From the NCBI RefSeq assembly GCF_017589465.1, contig NZ_JAELYA010000006.1, positions 310,001 through 374,000 of the forward strand: a stretch of 64,000 nucleotides of DNA. The letters are read 5' to 3'. This DNA comes from Pseudomonas schmalbachii (GTDB taxonomy: Bacteria > Pseudomonadota > Gammaproteobacteria > Pseudomonadales > Pseudomonadaceae). The position numbers were made by a program, and so were the translations under genes. The notes under the pieces are model-generated. The model ran no database searches. It was not told where the DNA came from and saw nothing but the letters and a program-made list of their open reading frames with translations. The first letter of the stretch is position 1, and each line of letters starts with the position of its first letter. Positions 46,193 to 54,272 of this stretch are shown piece after piece.

Positions 46193-47266
46193 TTACTTCA
46201 CGGTGAACACTGGCTTGAAGCCGTTCGGCGCCAGCGCGTCGCCCAGCGGAATCTGCTTGGCGTCGCCCTTGGCGAAGACCCTGCCGATCGGCTCGACATT
46301 CTTCATCAGCGGCTGGCCTTCGGCGGCGCGTACCGCCAGGTCCACCGCGATGCGCGCGGTCAGTACCACCGGCGCCATGCCGGAAGCCTCGATGCGGCCA
46401 CCGGCGAGGTTCTGGTACACGCCCGGGGTCAGGTACACCGAGACCACCTTGGTCTTGCCGGCCAGGCCGCGCGCGCGCAGCACCGGCACAGCGGCTTCGG
46501 CGGTCACCGCGCCGCCGGCGATGTAGTCGATGTTCTTGTGGGTCTGCAGCACGTCCTCGATCAGGCGCGACTGCACCTCCTTGCCGAGGTCGCCGTACTT
46601 GGTTTCCACCAGTTCGATGGCGCTGCCCTTGATCGCTTCGTTGAAGCCTTCGTTGAACAGCTGCACGAAGCCGGCGCCGGCCGGGCCGGGGAACCAGGCC
46701 ACGCGCACGGCGGGCGAACCGGCCGGGTGCTGGGCGGCGAGGAACTGGCCGGCGCGCAGGCCTTCGTTGCGCGGGCTGGTCAGGACGCGGGCGGCGATCT
46801 TGTCGGACTTCACGCCGTTGAAGGCATCGATCACCGGGATGTTCTTCTGCGCCAGTTCGGCGACCAGGTTGGCCGTGCCCTCCTCGGAAATCGCCCCGAG
46901 GATCACCGCGTTGCCGCCACCGGCGACGCAGTTCTCGACCTGGGAAATCTGGTTGTTCAGCGCGGTGAAGCCGCCGGCGTCGAGCACCTGCACGGCCACG
47001 CCCTGGCGCCTGGCCTCCTCGACCACGCCGTAGTTGGCGGCAAGCCAGAAGGCATCCTTCATGTGCGGGAAGGAAACGCAGAGCTTGAGGGGTTTGCTGG
47101 CCTTTTCCAGAGGCTGGTAGTCGACTTCCGTGGCCTTCGACTGCTCGTCGAGGGACATCACCTTCAGCGGGAACCAGTCGGCTGCGTGGCTCGCCAGCGG
47201 AGCCGCCAGCAGCAGTCCGAGCGCCACAGCGGAAATCGCGGATTTATTGTTGATCTTGGTAGCCAT
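46193..47266 (-). CDS. Periplasmic binding protein (TorT/ribose-binding type)
   Basis: A 357-residue binding protein with a signal peptide (1-28, ending SHA) and a type I periplasmic-binding fold. The N-terminal extension before LKLCVSFPHMKDAFWLAANYGV resembles TorT-like proteins rather than plain RbsB. The start at 47266 gives a proper signal peptide. It is the first gene of the four-gene importer set and diverges from the ring-cleavage operon, which suggests the importer may supply that pathway. Confidence 0.85.
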   Translation of the reverse strand: MATKINNKSAISAVALGLLLAAPLASHAADWFPLKVMSLDEQSKATEVDYQPLEKASKPLKLCVSFPHMKDAFWLAANYGVVEEARRQGVAVQVLDAGGFTALNNQISQVENCVAGGGNAVILGAISEEGTANLVAELAQKNIPVIDAFNGVKSDKIAARVLTSPRNEGLRAGQFLAAQHPAGSPAVRVAWFPGPAGAGFVQLFNEGFNEAIKGSAIELVETKYGDLGKEVQSRLIEDVLQTHKNIDYIAGGAVTAEAAVPVLRARGLAGKTKVVSVYLTPGVYQNLAGGRIEASGMAPVVLTARIAVDLAVRAAEGQPLMKNVEPIGRVFAKGDAKQIPLGDALAPNGFKPVFTVK

Positions 47267-47931
47267 AAAAAACCCTGCAAAGTTTTTATTTAAAAGGGAG
47301 GGTATTCCCACTCGCGCGCCAGCCAATTGCATGAACTTATCGATGCAATCGAGAAAGGCAATTTCTAATGGGAGACGTGGGCTTCCTGCCGGAATACTCG
47401 CAAATAAACCGTATAACCGGAGATATCGATGGGCGCGGCGGAAATGATTGCCGCTTGTGCAAATTTATAGATTTCGAACAAGCCGATATCTAATGACTTT
47501 TTTGATGATCCGACATAACCCGTTGGCAATGGCCTGATTCAAGTCAGAATTCCCGGCACCGTTCATCGACCCCCGAAACACACGAAAGCCCCGCCATGCA
47601 TGGCTCGCATAGCCGCCATGCAGCCCTCGGCAATGCACGAAATGCATCGACCCGATGCCTTGTGCGAATTGCAGGAAGTGCATCGCGCATATGCGGAAGA
47701 GCGCGCCGCCACTGCACTTCCACGCACTTCAGGATCTGCCCGCGGCAGTCATAGCCTGTTGGTTATGGAGATGCCCCGAAAAAATCATTCGACGTTTATG
47801 ACCCGGGCTTTTAATACTTGAGTCGCAGCACAGCCGGAACCGGCTTTCGATTGACATATCGCAAACGGATATTTGCGCGAGCGATCCAGACTTCGCCCCA
47901 TCTGAATATTTGCAGAGGCAGTTCTAATAAA
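47267..47931. promoter_or_regulatory. Divergent control region between importer and ring-cleavage operon
   Basis: 665 nt of non-coding DNA. An inverted repeat ATTGCAT-N10-ATGCAAT (47326-47349) lies about 60 nt before the binding-protein start. A cluster of TGCA motifs fills about 47596-47725, including TGCATGGC-N10-GCCATGCA. Nearer the monooxygenase are a consensus TTGACA (about 47849-47854) without a good -10, and a GCAAA-N6-TTTGC palindrome just after it. These are candidate operators for the LysR protein at 55380 or another regulator. Confidence 0.45.
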
Positions 47932-49506
47932 ATGACTATCGATACTCCCGAACTCAGCCTGGGAACTTCCCAAAAGTCAGTAAACAAGGATTTCATCCCG
48001 TTCACCGGGAAGGAATATCTGGAAAGCCTGAATGACGGCCGCGAAGTCTGGATCTATGGCGAGCGCGTGAAGAACGTCGCCGAGCACCCGGCCTTCCGCA
48101 ACTCCGCCCGCATGATCGCCCGCATGTACGATGCCCTGCACGATCCGGCGCGCAAGGACATCCTCACCGTTCCCACCGAATGGGGCGGCTTCACCCATCG
48201 TTTCTACCGCGCGGCCAACAACGTCGCCGAGCAGGTCGCCTCCCGCGATGCCATCGCCGAATGGCAGAAGATCGCCTGGGGCTGGATGGGCCGTTCGCCG
48301 GACTATAAAGGCTGCTTCCTCGGCACCCTCGGCGCCAACGCCGGCTTCTACGAAGGCTACGAGCAGAACGCGCTGAACTGGTACCGCAAGGCCCAGGAAA
48401 AGACCTGGTTCATCAACCACGCCATCATGAATCCGCCGGTCGACCGCGACAAAGGTCCGGACGCCGGCAAGGACGTGTTCATCCGCGTGGTCAAGGAAGA
48501 TGACAAGGGCATCTACGTGACCGGCGCCAAGGTGGTGGCCACCGCTTCCGCCCTGACCCACTACACCTTCATCGGCCACGTCGGTCCGGTCGCCTTCCAG
48601 GACCCGGCCTACTGCCCGGTATTCATCACCCCGACCAACGCGCCGGGCGTGAAGCTGCTCTCGCGCATCTCCAACGAACAGCGCGCCGCCGTACTCGGCA
48701 GCCCGTTCGACTACCCGCTGTCCAGCCGCCTGGACGAGAACGACGCCATCCTCGTGCTCGACAACGTGTTCGTGCCCTGGGAGAACGTGTTCATCCACAA
48801 CAACCTGAAGCAGGCCAACGCCTACAACACCGGCTCCGGCTACCTGGAGCGCGCCTCGCTGCACGGTTGCACCCGCTTCGCGGTGAAGATGGACTTCCTC
48901 GTCGGCCTCTACAGCCGCGCCCTGGAAATCACCGGCGCCAGCACCTTCCACGGCGTGCAGTCGCAGCTCGGTGAAGTCATCGCCTGGCGCAACGCCTTCT
49001 GGGCGCTGTCCGACGCCATGGCCAAGAGCGCGATGCCGTGGAACGGCATGATCCGTCCCGACCCGCACTTCGCCGGCGCGTACCGAGTGCTCAACCAGAT
49101 CGCCATGCCGAAGATCAAGAACATCATCGAGCAGACCGTCGCGTCCGGCCTGATCTACCTGAACTCGCACACCGCCGACTTCAAGAGCCCGGAAATCCGC
49201 GGCTACCTCGACACCTATGCCCGTGGCTCGGGCGGCGCCAGCGCCGAAGAGCGCGTGAAGGTGATGAAGATGCTGTGGGACGCCATCGGCACCGAGTTCG
49301 GCGCCCGTCACGAGCTGTACGAGATCAACTACATCGGCTCCAACGACGTGACCCGCCAGACCAACCTGTTCGCCGCCCGCGGCACCGGCATGCTCGCCAA
49401 CTGCCAGGCCTTCGCCCAGACCGCGATGGACGAGTACGACCTGAACGGCTGGACCGTGCCGGACCTGATCAACCCCGACGACGTCAGCATCCTGACCAAG
49501 CGCTGA
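47932..49506 (+). CDS. 4-hydroxyphenylacetate 3-monooxygenase-type oxygenase (HpaB-like)
   Basis: A 524-residue FADH2-dependent phenol hydroxylase of the HpaB family, expected to add an ortho hydroxyl to a phenol and give a catechol. The acyl-CoA-dehydrogenase-like fold is spread over the whole protein. Family segments include PTEWGGFTHRFYRAANN, HYTFIGHVGP and LDNVFVPWENVFIHN. The start MTIDTPEL at 47932 was chosen because upstream codons run into promoter DNA. A flavin reductase follows 23 nt later. Substrate is not certain; related enzymes act on chlorophenols and other para-substituted phenols. Confidence 0.88.
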   Translation: MTIDTPELSLGTSQKSVNKDFIPFTGKEYLESLNDGREVWIYGERVKNVAEHPAFRNSARMIARMYDALHDPARKDILTVPTEWGGFTHRFYRAANNVAEQVASRDAIAEWQKIAWGWMGRSPDYKGCFLGTLGANAGFYEGYEQNALNWYRKAQEKTWFINHAIMNPPVDRDKGPDAGKDVFIRVVKEDDKGIYVTGAKVVATASALTHYTFIGHVGPVAFQDPAYCPVFITPTNAPGVKLLSRISNEQRAAVLGSPFDYPLSSRLDENDAILVLDNVFVPWENVFIHNNLKQANAYNTGSGYLERASLHGCTRFAVKMDFLVGLYSRALEITGASTFHGVQSQLGEVIAWRNAFWALSDAMAKSAMPWNGMIRPDPHFAGAYRVLNQIAMPKIKNIIEQTVASGLIYLNSHTADFKSPEIRGYLDTYARGSGGASAEERVKVMKMLWDAIGTEFGARHELYEINYIGSNDVTRQTNLFAARGTGMLANCQAFAQTAMDEYDLNGWTVPDLINPDDVSILTKR

Positions 49507-49529
49507 AACCCGAGCCGGAGAAAACAACA

Positions 49530-50045
49530 ATGTCCGTCAAGCTGTCAGTTTCCAACGAAGCGCCGGAAGACTTCGATTCCCGCACCTTCCGCAACGCCAT
49601 GGGCCAGTTCGCCACCGGCGTGGTGGTGATCACCACCGAAGTGGACGGCGAGGCCCACGCGATGACCGCCAACGCCTTCATGTCCGGTTCGCTGGAGCCG
49701 CCACTGGTGCTGGTCTCGGTGGCCTGCACCGCGCGCATGCACGAGAAGATCCCGGCCGCTGGCGGCTTCGGCATCAGCATCCTGTGCAACGAGCAGGTGG
49801 ACACCAGCCAGCACTTCGCCGGCAAGCCGACCCCCGCGCACCAGCCGCAGTTCGAACAGATGGGCGAGCTGCCGGTAGTCGCCGGCGCCAACGTGCAACT
49901 GGTGACCCGCCTGGTCGAGGCCTACCCGTGCGGCGACCACACGCTGTTCGTCGGCGAGGTGCAGAAGCTGAAAGTCGCGGAGCAGCCGGTCAAGCCGCTG
50001 CTGTTCCACGGCGGCCGTTACTCCGAGCTGGCCCAGGCCTGCTGA
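49530..50045 (+). CDS. Flavin reductase (HpaC-like)
   Basis: A 171-residue short-chain flavin reductase that would supply reduced FAD to the preceding oxygenase. Family segments are FATGVVVITTEVDGEAHAMTANAFMSGSLEPPLVLVSV near the N-terminus and GDHTLFVGEV near the C-terminus. A GGAGAA ribosome site precedes the ATG. The pair oxygenase-reductase is the usual two-component arrangement. Confidence 0.92.
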   Translation: MSVKLSVSNEAPEDFDSRTFRNAMGQFATGVVVITTEVDGEAHAMTANAFMSGSLEPPLVLVSVACTARMHEKIPAAGGFGISILCNEQVDTSQHFAGKPTPAHQPQFEQMGELPVVAGANVQLVTRLVEAYPCGDHTLFVGEVQKLKVAEQPVKPLLFHGGRYSELAQAC

Positions 50046-50060
50046 CAGCGATTCCCCTTT

Positions 50061-50091
50061 AGGGCCCTGCCCCGGCGGGCCCTGTTTTATT
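50061..50091 (+). terminator. Intra-operon terminator-like hairpin
   Basis: An AGGGCCC/GGGCCCT stem with a 9-nt loop (50061-50083) is followed by GTTTTATT. It lies in the 59-nt gap between the reductase and dioxygenase genes. It may act as a partial terminator that lowers expression of the downstream genes, or mark an end beyond which another promoter acts. Confidence 0.7.
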
Positions 50092-50104
50092 CGAGTGAAC
50101 GATC

Positions 50105-51037
50105 ATGGCCAGAGTGATTGATGTTGTTCAGGTGACCTACGAGTCGCCGGACCTGGACCTGTCGGAGCGGTTCCTCACCGACTTCGGGCTGACCCGCGCC
50201 GTGCGCAACGACGCCGAGCTGTACATGCGCGGCGCCGGCCAGCAGCACCACATCCACGTCTCCCGCAAGGGCGAGAAGGCGCGCTTCGTCGGCGCCACCT
50301 TCGAAGTGGAATCCCGTGCCGACCTGGAACAACTGGCCGGCTTCGCAGGCTCCTCGGCGGTGGAACCGTCCAGCGAACCGGGCGGCGGTCAGCAGGTGCG
50401 CATGACCATGCCCGACGGCTTCGAGATCCGCGCGATCCATGGCCGCGAGCGCGCCGAGCCGCTGCCGACCCGCGACCGCCATCGCTTCAACGCGGCGCGC
50501 TCCAAGGAACGCATCAACGCCTCGATCCGCGTACAGACGTCGCCGTGCCAGGTCACCCGCCTCGGCCACTTCGTCCTGCACGTGACCAGCCATGACGAAT
50601 CGGTGAAGTGGCTGAACGAACGCTTCAACCTGCTGCCGTCCGACTACTTCCTGCCGCCAGGCGAGGAAGGTCCGGTGGTCGGCACCTTCCTGCGCCTCGA
50701 CCGTGGCGCCGAGCTGGTCGATCACCACTGCCTGCTGGTGCTGCAGTCCGACTGGGTCGGCGTGCACCACTGCTCGTTCGAAGTGGAAGACCTCGACGCC
50801 GTGATGTGCGCCCACGACTTCCTCGTGCAGCAGGGCTGGACGCTGGACGTCGGCGTCGGCCGCCACCTGCTCGGCAGCCAGATCTTCGACTACTGGAAGG
50901 ACCCGTTCGGCTTCCGCATCGAGCACTACACCGATGGTGACGTGTGCGATTCGACCTTCCAGCCGGGCACCTTCAACGGCACCGCGGACCAGACCACCCA
51001 GTGGGGCATGGAACCGCCGCAGGACTTCTTCGAATAA
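50105..51037 (+). CDS. Type I extradiol ring-cleavage dioxygenase (VOC fold)
   Basis: A 310-residue member of the vicinal-oxygen-chelate extradiol dioxygenases, which cleave catechols next to the hydroxyls using Fe(II) or Mn(II). Two VOC modules are visible (about 5-115 and 150-285). The metal ligands read as His155 (LGHFVLHV), His221 or His222 (VHHCSFEV) and Glu273 (FRIEHYTDGD), and the family set is complete. Following a phenol hydroxylase, it should open the catechol product. The exact substrate is unknown. Confidence 0.9.
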   Translation: MARVIDVVQVTYESPDLDLSERFLTDFGLTRAVRNDAELYMRGAGQQHHIHVSRKGEKARFVGATFEVESRADLEQLAGFAGSSAVEPSSEPGGGQQVRMTMPDGFEIRAIHGRERAEPLPTRDRHRFNAARSKERINASIRVQTSPCQVTRLGHFVLHVTSHDESVKWLNERFNLLPSDYFLPPGEEGPVVGTFLRLDRGAELVDHHCLLVLQSDWVGVHHCSFEVEDLDAVMCAHDFLVQQGWTLDVGVGRHLLGSQIFDYWKDPFGFRIEHYTDGDVCDSTFQPGTFNGTADQTTQWGMEPPQDFFE

Positions 51038-51076
51038 GCGTTTGCGGGCGCCACGCGGCGTCCGCCTGGAGTAACC

Positions 51077-51838
51077 ATGAGCCAGACAAGAGTGTCTCCG
51101 CCGGAGGCAACGGCCCCGCTCGCCCCGGAAACCCGCGAGCGCCTGATGCGCGTCGGCACCGCCAACGTCGCCAACGCCCTGTTCAAGCGCGGCTTCCGCA
51201 ATGTCTACCTGCTCGGCATCGCGCCGCTGTCGGCGGACCAGGGCCAGCTCGTCGGCCCGGCCTACACCCTGCGCTTCATGCCGGCCCGCGAAGACCTGGA
51301 CAGCATGGCCAACTACGCGCGCAACGATAACCTGCACCGCGTCGCCATCGAGCAGTGCCCGGAAGGCGCCGTGCTGGTCATCGACACCGGCAACAGCACC
51401 CGCGCCGCGGCGATGGGCGACATGATGGCCGCGCGCCTGAAATTCCGTGGCGCCGCCGGCGTCATCACCGACGGCGGCTACCGCGACGCCCCGGCGATCC
51501 GCGAAGTCGGCCTGCCCTGCTTCCAGCGCCAGGCCGCCCCGCCCGCCACGCCCATCGCCCTGCACCCGATCGAGCTGAACGGCCCGGTGGGCTGCGCCGG
51601 CGTGCCGGTCTACCCGGGCGACGTGATCGTCGGTGACGGCGAGGGCGTGGTCTGCATCCCGCACCACCTGGCCGACGAGATCGCCGTGGAAGCCCTCGAT
51701 GCCGTCGAGTACGAGGCCTTCGCCGCGCTGCACATCGCCCGTGGCCGCTCGATCCTCGGACTGTTCCCGGCCACCCCGGAAAGCTACGCCGAATACCAGC
51801 AATGGGTCGCCGCCGGCCGCCCGGCCATCCAGGAGTGA
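51077..51838 (+). CDS. RraA-like 4-hydroxy-2-oxoacid aldolase
   Basis: A 253-residue protein of the RraA/HMG-aldolase family. The family core GDMMAARLKFRGAAGVITDGGYRD (near residue 114) carries the residues that bind the divalent metal and pyruvate enolate. In this operon the likely role is the final aldol cleavage of a 4-hydroxy-2-oxo acid to pyruvate and an aldehyde or acid, replacing an HpaI- or MhpE-type aldolase. The activity is inferred from family and context; some members only bind RNase E. Confidence 0.8.
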   Translation: MSQTRVSPPEATAPLAPETRERLMRVGTANVANALFKRGFRNVYLLGIAPLSADQGQLVGPAYTLRFMPAREDLDSMANYARNDNLHRVAIEQCPEGAVLVIDTGNSTRAAAMGDMMAARLKFRGAAGVITDGGYRDAPAIREVGLPCFQRQAAPPATPIALHPIELNGPVGCAGVPVYPGDVIVGDGEGVVCIPHHLADEIAVEALDAVEYEAFAALHIARGRSILGLFPATPESYAEYQQWVAAGRPAIQE

Positions 51839-51842
51839 ATCC

Positions 51843-52274
51843 ATGAAAGGCATTACCACCCCCATCGACTTCAAGAGCCTGGAACTGCTGGTCCACCGCG
51901 AGGACCTCGACCCGGCCAAGTGGATCGACTTCCCAGACTACGGCTTCCGCCAGTACTTCCTGTGGAAGAACGAGGAAACCGGCGCCTCCATCGCCATCCT
52001 CGAATACGACAAGGGCGGGCGCATTCCGGTCAAGCACGTGCATGCCTCGAACCAGTTCATGTACTGCCTGGAAGGCGACTACGAGTACACCGACGTCGGC
52101 ATGCGCCTGAAGCCCGGCACCTTCTACATGAACCCGAAAGGCAACCCGCACGGGCCGACCATCGCCCACGAGCGCAGCGTGCTGATCGAGATCTACGACG
52201 GCCCCCATTACGACGAGAAGCCGGTCTTCCACACCGACGAATCCATCGGCGGCTTCCTCGCCAAGAAAGACTGA
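51843..52274 (+). CDS. Cupin-domain protein
   Basis: A 143-residue single-domain cupin. The first cupin motif is seen as VKHVHASNQFMYCLEGDYEY (HxH then Glu/Gly) and the second near PKGNPHGPTI, so a metal site looks complete. It starts 4 nt after the aldolase stop, so it belongs to the operon. Small cupins in such clusters can be isomerases, decarboxylases or accessory proteins; nothing in the sequence decides which. Confidence 0.75.
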   Translation: MKGITTPIDFKSLELLVHREDLDPAKWIDFPDYGFRQYFLWKNEETGASIAILEYDKGGRIPVKHVHASNQFMYCLEGDYEYTDVGMRLKPGTFYMNPKGNPHGPTIAHERSVLIEIYDGPHYDEKPVFHTDESIGGFLAKKD

Positions 52275-52314
52275 AGTCCCCGTGCGGACCGAGAAAAGAA
52301 TTCTGGAGAACAAG

Positions 52315-53844
52315 ATGTTTGATTCGCAAAGCGTGCTCAACCACTTCGCCATCGGCGAAGTCGCCAGCGGCGGCTACGTGGCCGGCCAGGGCTGGCTGCC
52401 GACCGAAGGCCGCGAAGCCTTCGACGCCATCTGCCCGGCCGACGCCAGGGTCGTTGCGAAAGTCGCCGGCGCCACCGCCGAGGACTACGACGCGATCATC
52501 GCCAAGGCGGTGGAAACGCAGAAATCCTGGCGCATGGTCCCGGCCCCGCGCCGTGGCGAGCTGGTGCACCGCATCGGCCAGCTGATGGAAGAGAACATCG
52601 AGCAACTGGCCGGCGTGATCGCCCTGGACACCGGCAAGACCCTGCCGGAGTGCCGCTTCGAGCTGAAGGAAGCGATCGACATGGCGTACCTGGCCACCGG
52701 CCTGTCGCGCCAGCTGTCCGGCGGCACCCAGCAGTCGCAGCGCGACAGGCACCGCATGTACGAGCAGTGGCTGCCGCTGGGCGTGGTGGGCGTGATCTCC
52801 GCCTACAACTTCCCGGCCGCCGTGTGGGCGCAGAACGCCTTCCTCTCGGCGATCTGCGGCAACACCGTGATCTGGAAACCGAGCCCCAAGGTGCCGCTGA
52901 CCGCCATCGCCTGCCAGCGCCTGGCCGTACAGGCCATGCAGGAATTCGGCGCCGACGGCGTGTTCGCCCTGTTCATCCCGGGTGACGACCGCATCGCCGA
53001 GAAACTGGTCGCCGACACCCGCGTCAACCTGATTTCCTTCACCGGTTCCACCGGCGTCGGCCACAAGGTCGCCAGCATCGTCAGCTCGACCCTCGGCCGC
53101 CGCTACCAGCTGGAGTGCTCGGGCAACAGCGCGATCATCGTCGACGAAACCGCCGACCTGAAGCAGGCCGCCCGCGCCATCGCCAACTCCGGCGCCGGCA
53201 CCACCGGCCAGCGCTGCACCAGCGCGCGCCGCGCCATCGTGCACAAGTCCATCGAGGCCGAGCTGATCGAACTGCTGAAGAAGACCTACGCGCAGATCCG
53301 CATCGGCCACTTCACCGAGCCGGGCGTCATCGCCGGCCCGCTGATCGACAAGGCCGCCATCGACCACTACCACGCGGCCATCGCCGACGCGGTCGCCCTG
53401 GGTGGCAAGGTGGAATTCGGCGGCAAGCGCATGGACCGCGACGGCTACTACGTCGAGCCGACCTTCATCAGCGGCTGCCAGCCGGACTGGCCGTGCATCC
53501 AGCGCGAGACCTTCGCGCCGGTGGTGTACCTGCTGACCTACGAGACCATCGAGGAAGCCATCGCCATCAACAACGGCGTGGCCCAGGGCCTCGCCGCCGG
53601 CATCCAGAGCACCAGCCTGTACAACATCGAACTGTTCCTCTCCGCCGACGGCAACGACTGCGGCATCGCCAAGGTGAACATGGGCACCACCGGCGCCGAC
53701 GTCGGCGCCTCGTTCGGCGGCGAGAAGGAAACCGGTGGTGGCCGCACGGCCGGCTCCGACGCCTGGAAGATGTTCATGCGCCGCCAGAGCGTGTGCATCA
53801 ACTGGAGCGGCACCACTCCCTGGGACAAGCAAATCGTACTTTGA
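52315..53844 (+). CDS. Aldehyde dehydrogenase, ALDH7-like
   Basis: A 509-residue NAD-dependent aldehyde dehydrogenase. Catalytic Glu lies in LECSGNSAIIV and catalytic Cys in GTTGQRCTSARR. The C-terminal segment FGGEKETGGGRTAGSDAWKMFMRR is characteristic of the ALDH7 (alpha-aminoadipic semialdehyde dehydrogenase) class rather than of HpaE-type enzymes. In this operon it probably oxidises the semialdehyde made by ring cleavage. The start at 52315 has GGAG 8 nt upstream; an 11-codon extension is less likely. Confidence 0.88.
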   Translation: MFDSQSVLNHFAIGEVASGGYVAGQGWLPTEGREAFDAICPADARVVAKVAGATAEDYDAIIAKAVETQKSWRMVPAPRRGELVHRIGQLMEENIEQLAGVIALDTGKTLPECRFELKEAIDMAYLATGLSRQLSGGTQQSQRDRHRMYEQWLPLGVVGVISAYNFPAAVWAQNAFLSAICGNTVIWKPSPKVPLTAIACQRLAVQAMQEFGADGVFALFIPGDDRIAEKLVADTRVNLISFTGSTGVGHKVASIVSSTLGRRYQLECSGNSAIIVDETADLKQAARAIANSGAGTTGQRCTSARRAIVHKSIEAELIELLKKTYAQIRIGHFTEPGVIAGPLIDKAAIDHYHAAIADAVALGGKVEFGGKRMDRDGYYVEPTFISGCQPDWPCIQRETFAPVVYLLTYETIEEAIAINNGVAQGLAAGIQSTSLYNIELFLSADGNDCGIAKVNMGTTGADVGASFGGEKETGGGRTAGSDAWKMFMRRQSVCINWSGTTPWDKQIVL

Positions 53845-53858
53845 TCGAGGACACCAAC

Positions 53859-54269
53859 ATGCTGAAGCAACGCGTCTATTCCCCGTCGGTCAACGAGCCG
53901 GCCGACAAACTCTGGTCCAACGCCATGACCGTCGGCGGCTTCGTCTTCGTCTCGGGCATGACCGCCCGTGGCGCCGACCGTGAAACCGTCCTTGGCGAGA
54001 ACGAGTACGAGCAGGCCAAGGTGGTGTTCCAGAAGATCAAGGACATGGTCAGCGCCGCCGGCGGCGTGATGAACGACATCGTGAAAATGACCATCTTCGT
54101 CACCAACATCAAGAACAACACCCAGGTCTGGAAAGCCCGCGAAAAGTTCTTCAGCGGTGACTTCCCGACCTGCACCCTGGTCGAAGTCAGCTCGCTGGCC
54201 AAGCCGGAAATCCTGCTGGAAATCGAAGCCATCGGTTACGTCGGCTGCAGCGGCGAAAAGGCGGCCTGA
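53859..54269 (+). CDS. RidA/YjgF-family protein lacking the usual catalytic Arg
   Basis: A 136-residue RidA-family protein. The family pattern PxRxxVEV near the C-terminus reads FPTCTLVEV here, so the Arg that RidA uses to bind and deaminate imines or enamines appears to be Cys. Subgroups without this Arg exist and have other or unknown roles. Related proteins act as 2-aminomuconate deaminases in ring-cleavage pathways, but the missing Arg makes that uncertain. It is 14 nt behind the dehydrogenase gene. Confidence 0.82.
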   Translation: MLKQRVYSPSVNEPADKLWSNAMTVGGFVFVSGMTARGADRETVLGENEYEQAKVVFQKIKDMVSAAGGVMNDIVKMTIFVTNIKNNTQVWKAREKFFSGDFPTCTLVEVSSLAKPEILLEIEAIGYVGCSGEKAA

Positions 54270-54272
54270 TCC

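Noticed and set aside
47772-47792. Possible sigma-54 promoter (GG and GC 10 nt apart in GTTGGTTATGGAGATGCC) before the monooxygenase
   Set aside because: Only the two dinucleotides match; the flanking TGGCAC and TTGC bases are absent.
47600-47821. A 73-codon ORF in the control region before the monooxygenase
   Set aside because: No ribosome site and no recognisable sequence. Its Met/His-rich composition follows from the TGCA motif cluster.
53115-54269. A 384-residue reading of the RidA-like gene
   Set aside because: The first 250 residues are an off-frame shadow of the aldehyde dehydrogenase. The ATG at 53859 gives a normal RidA length.
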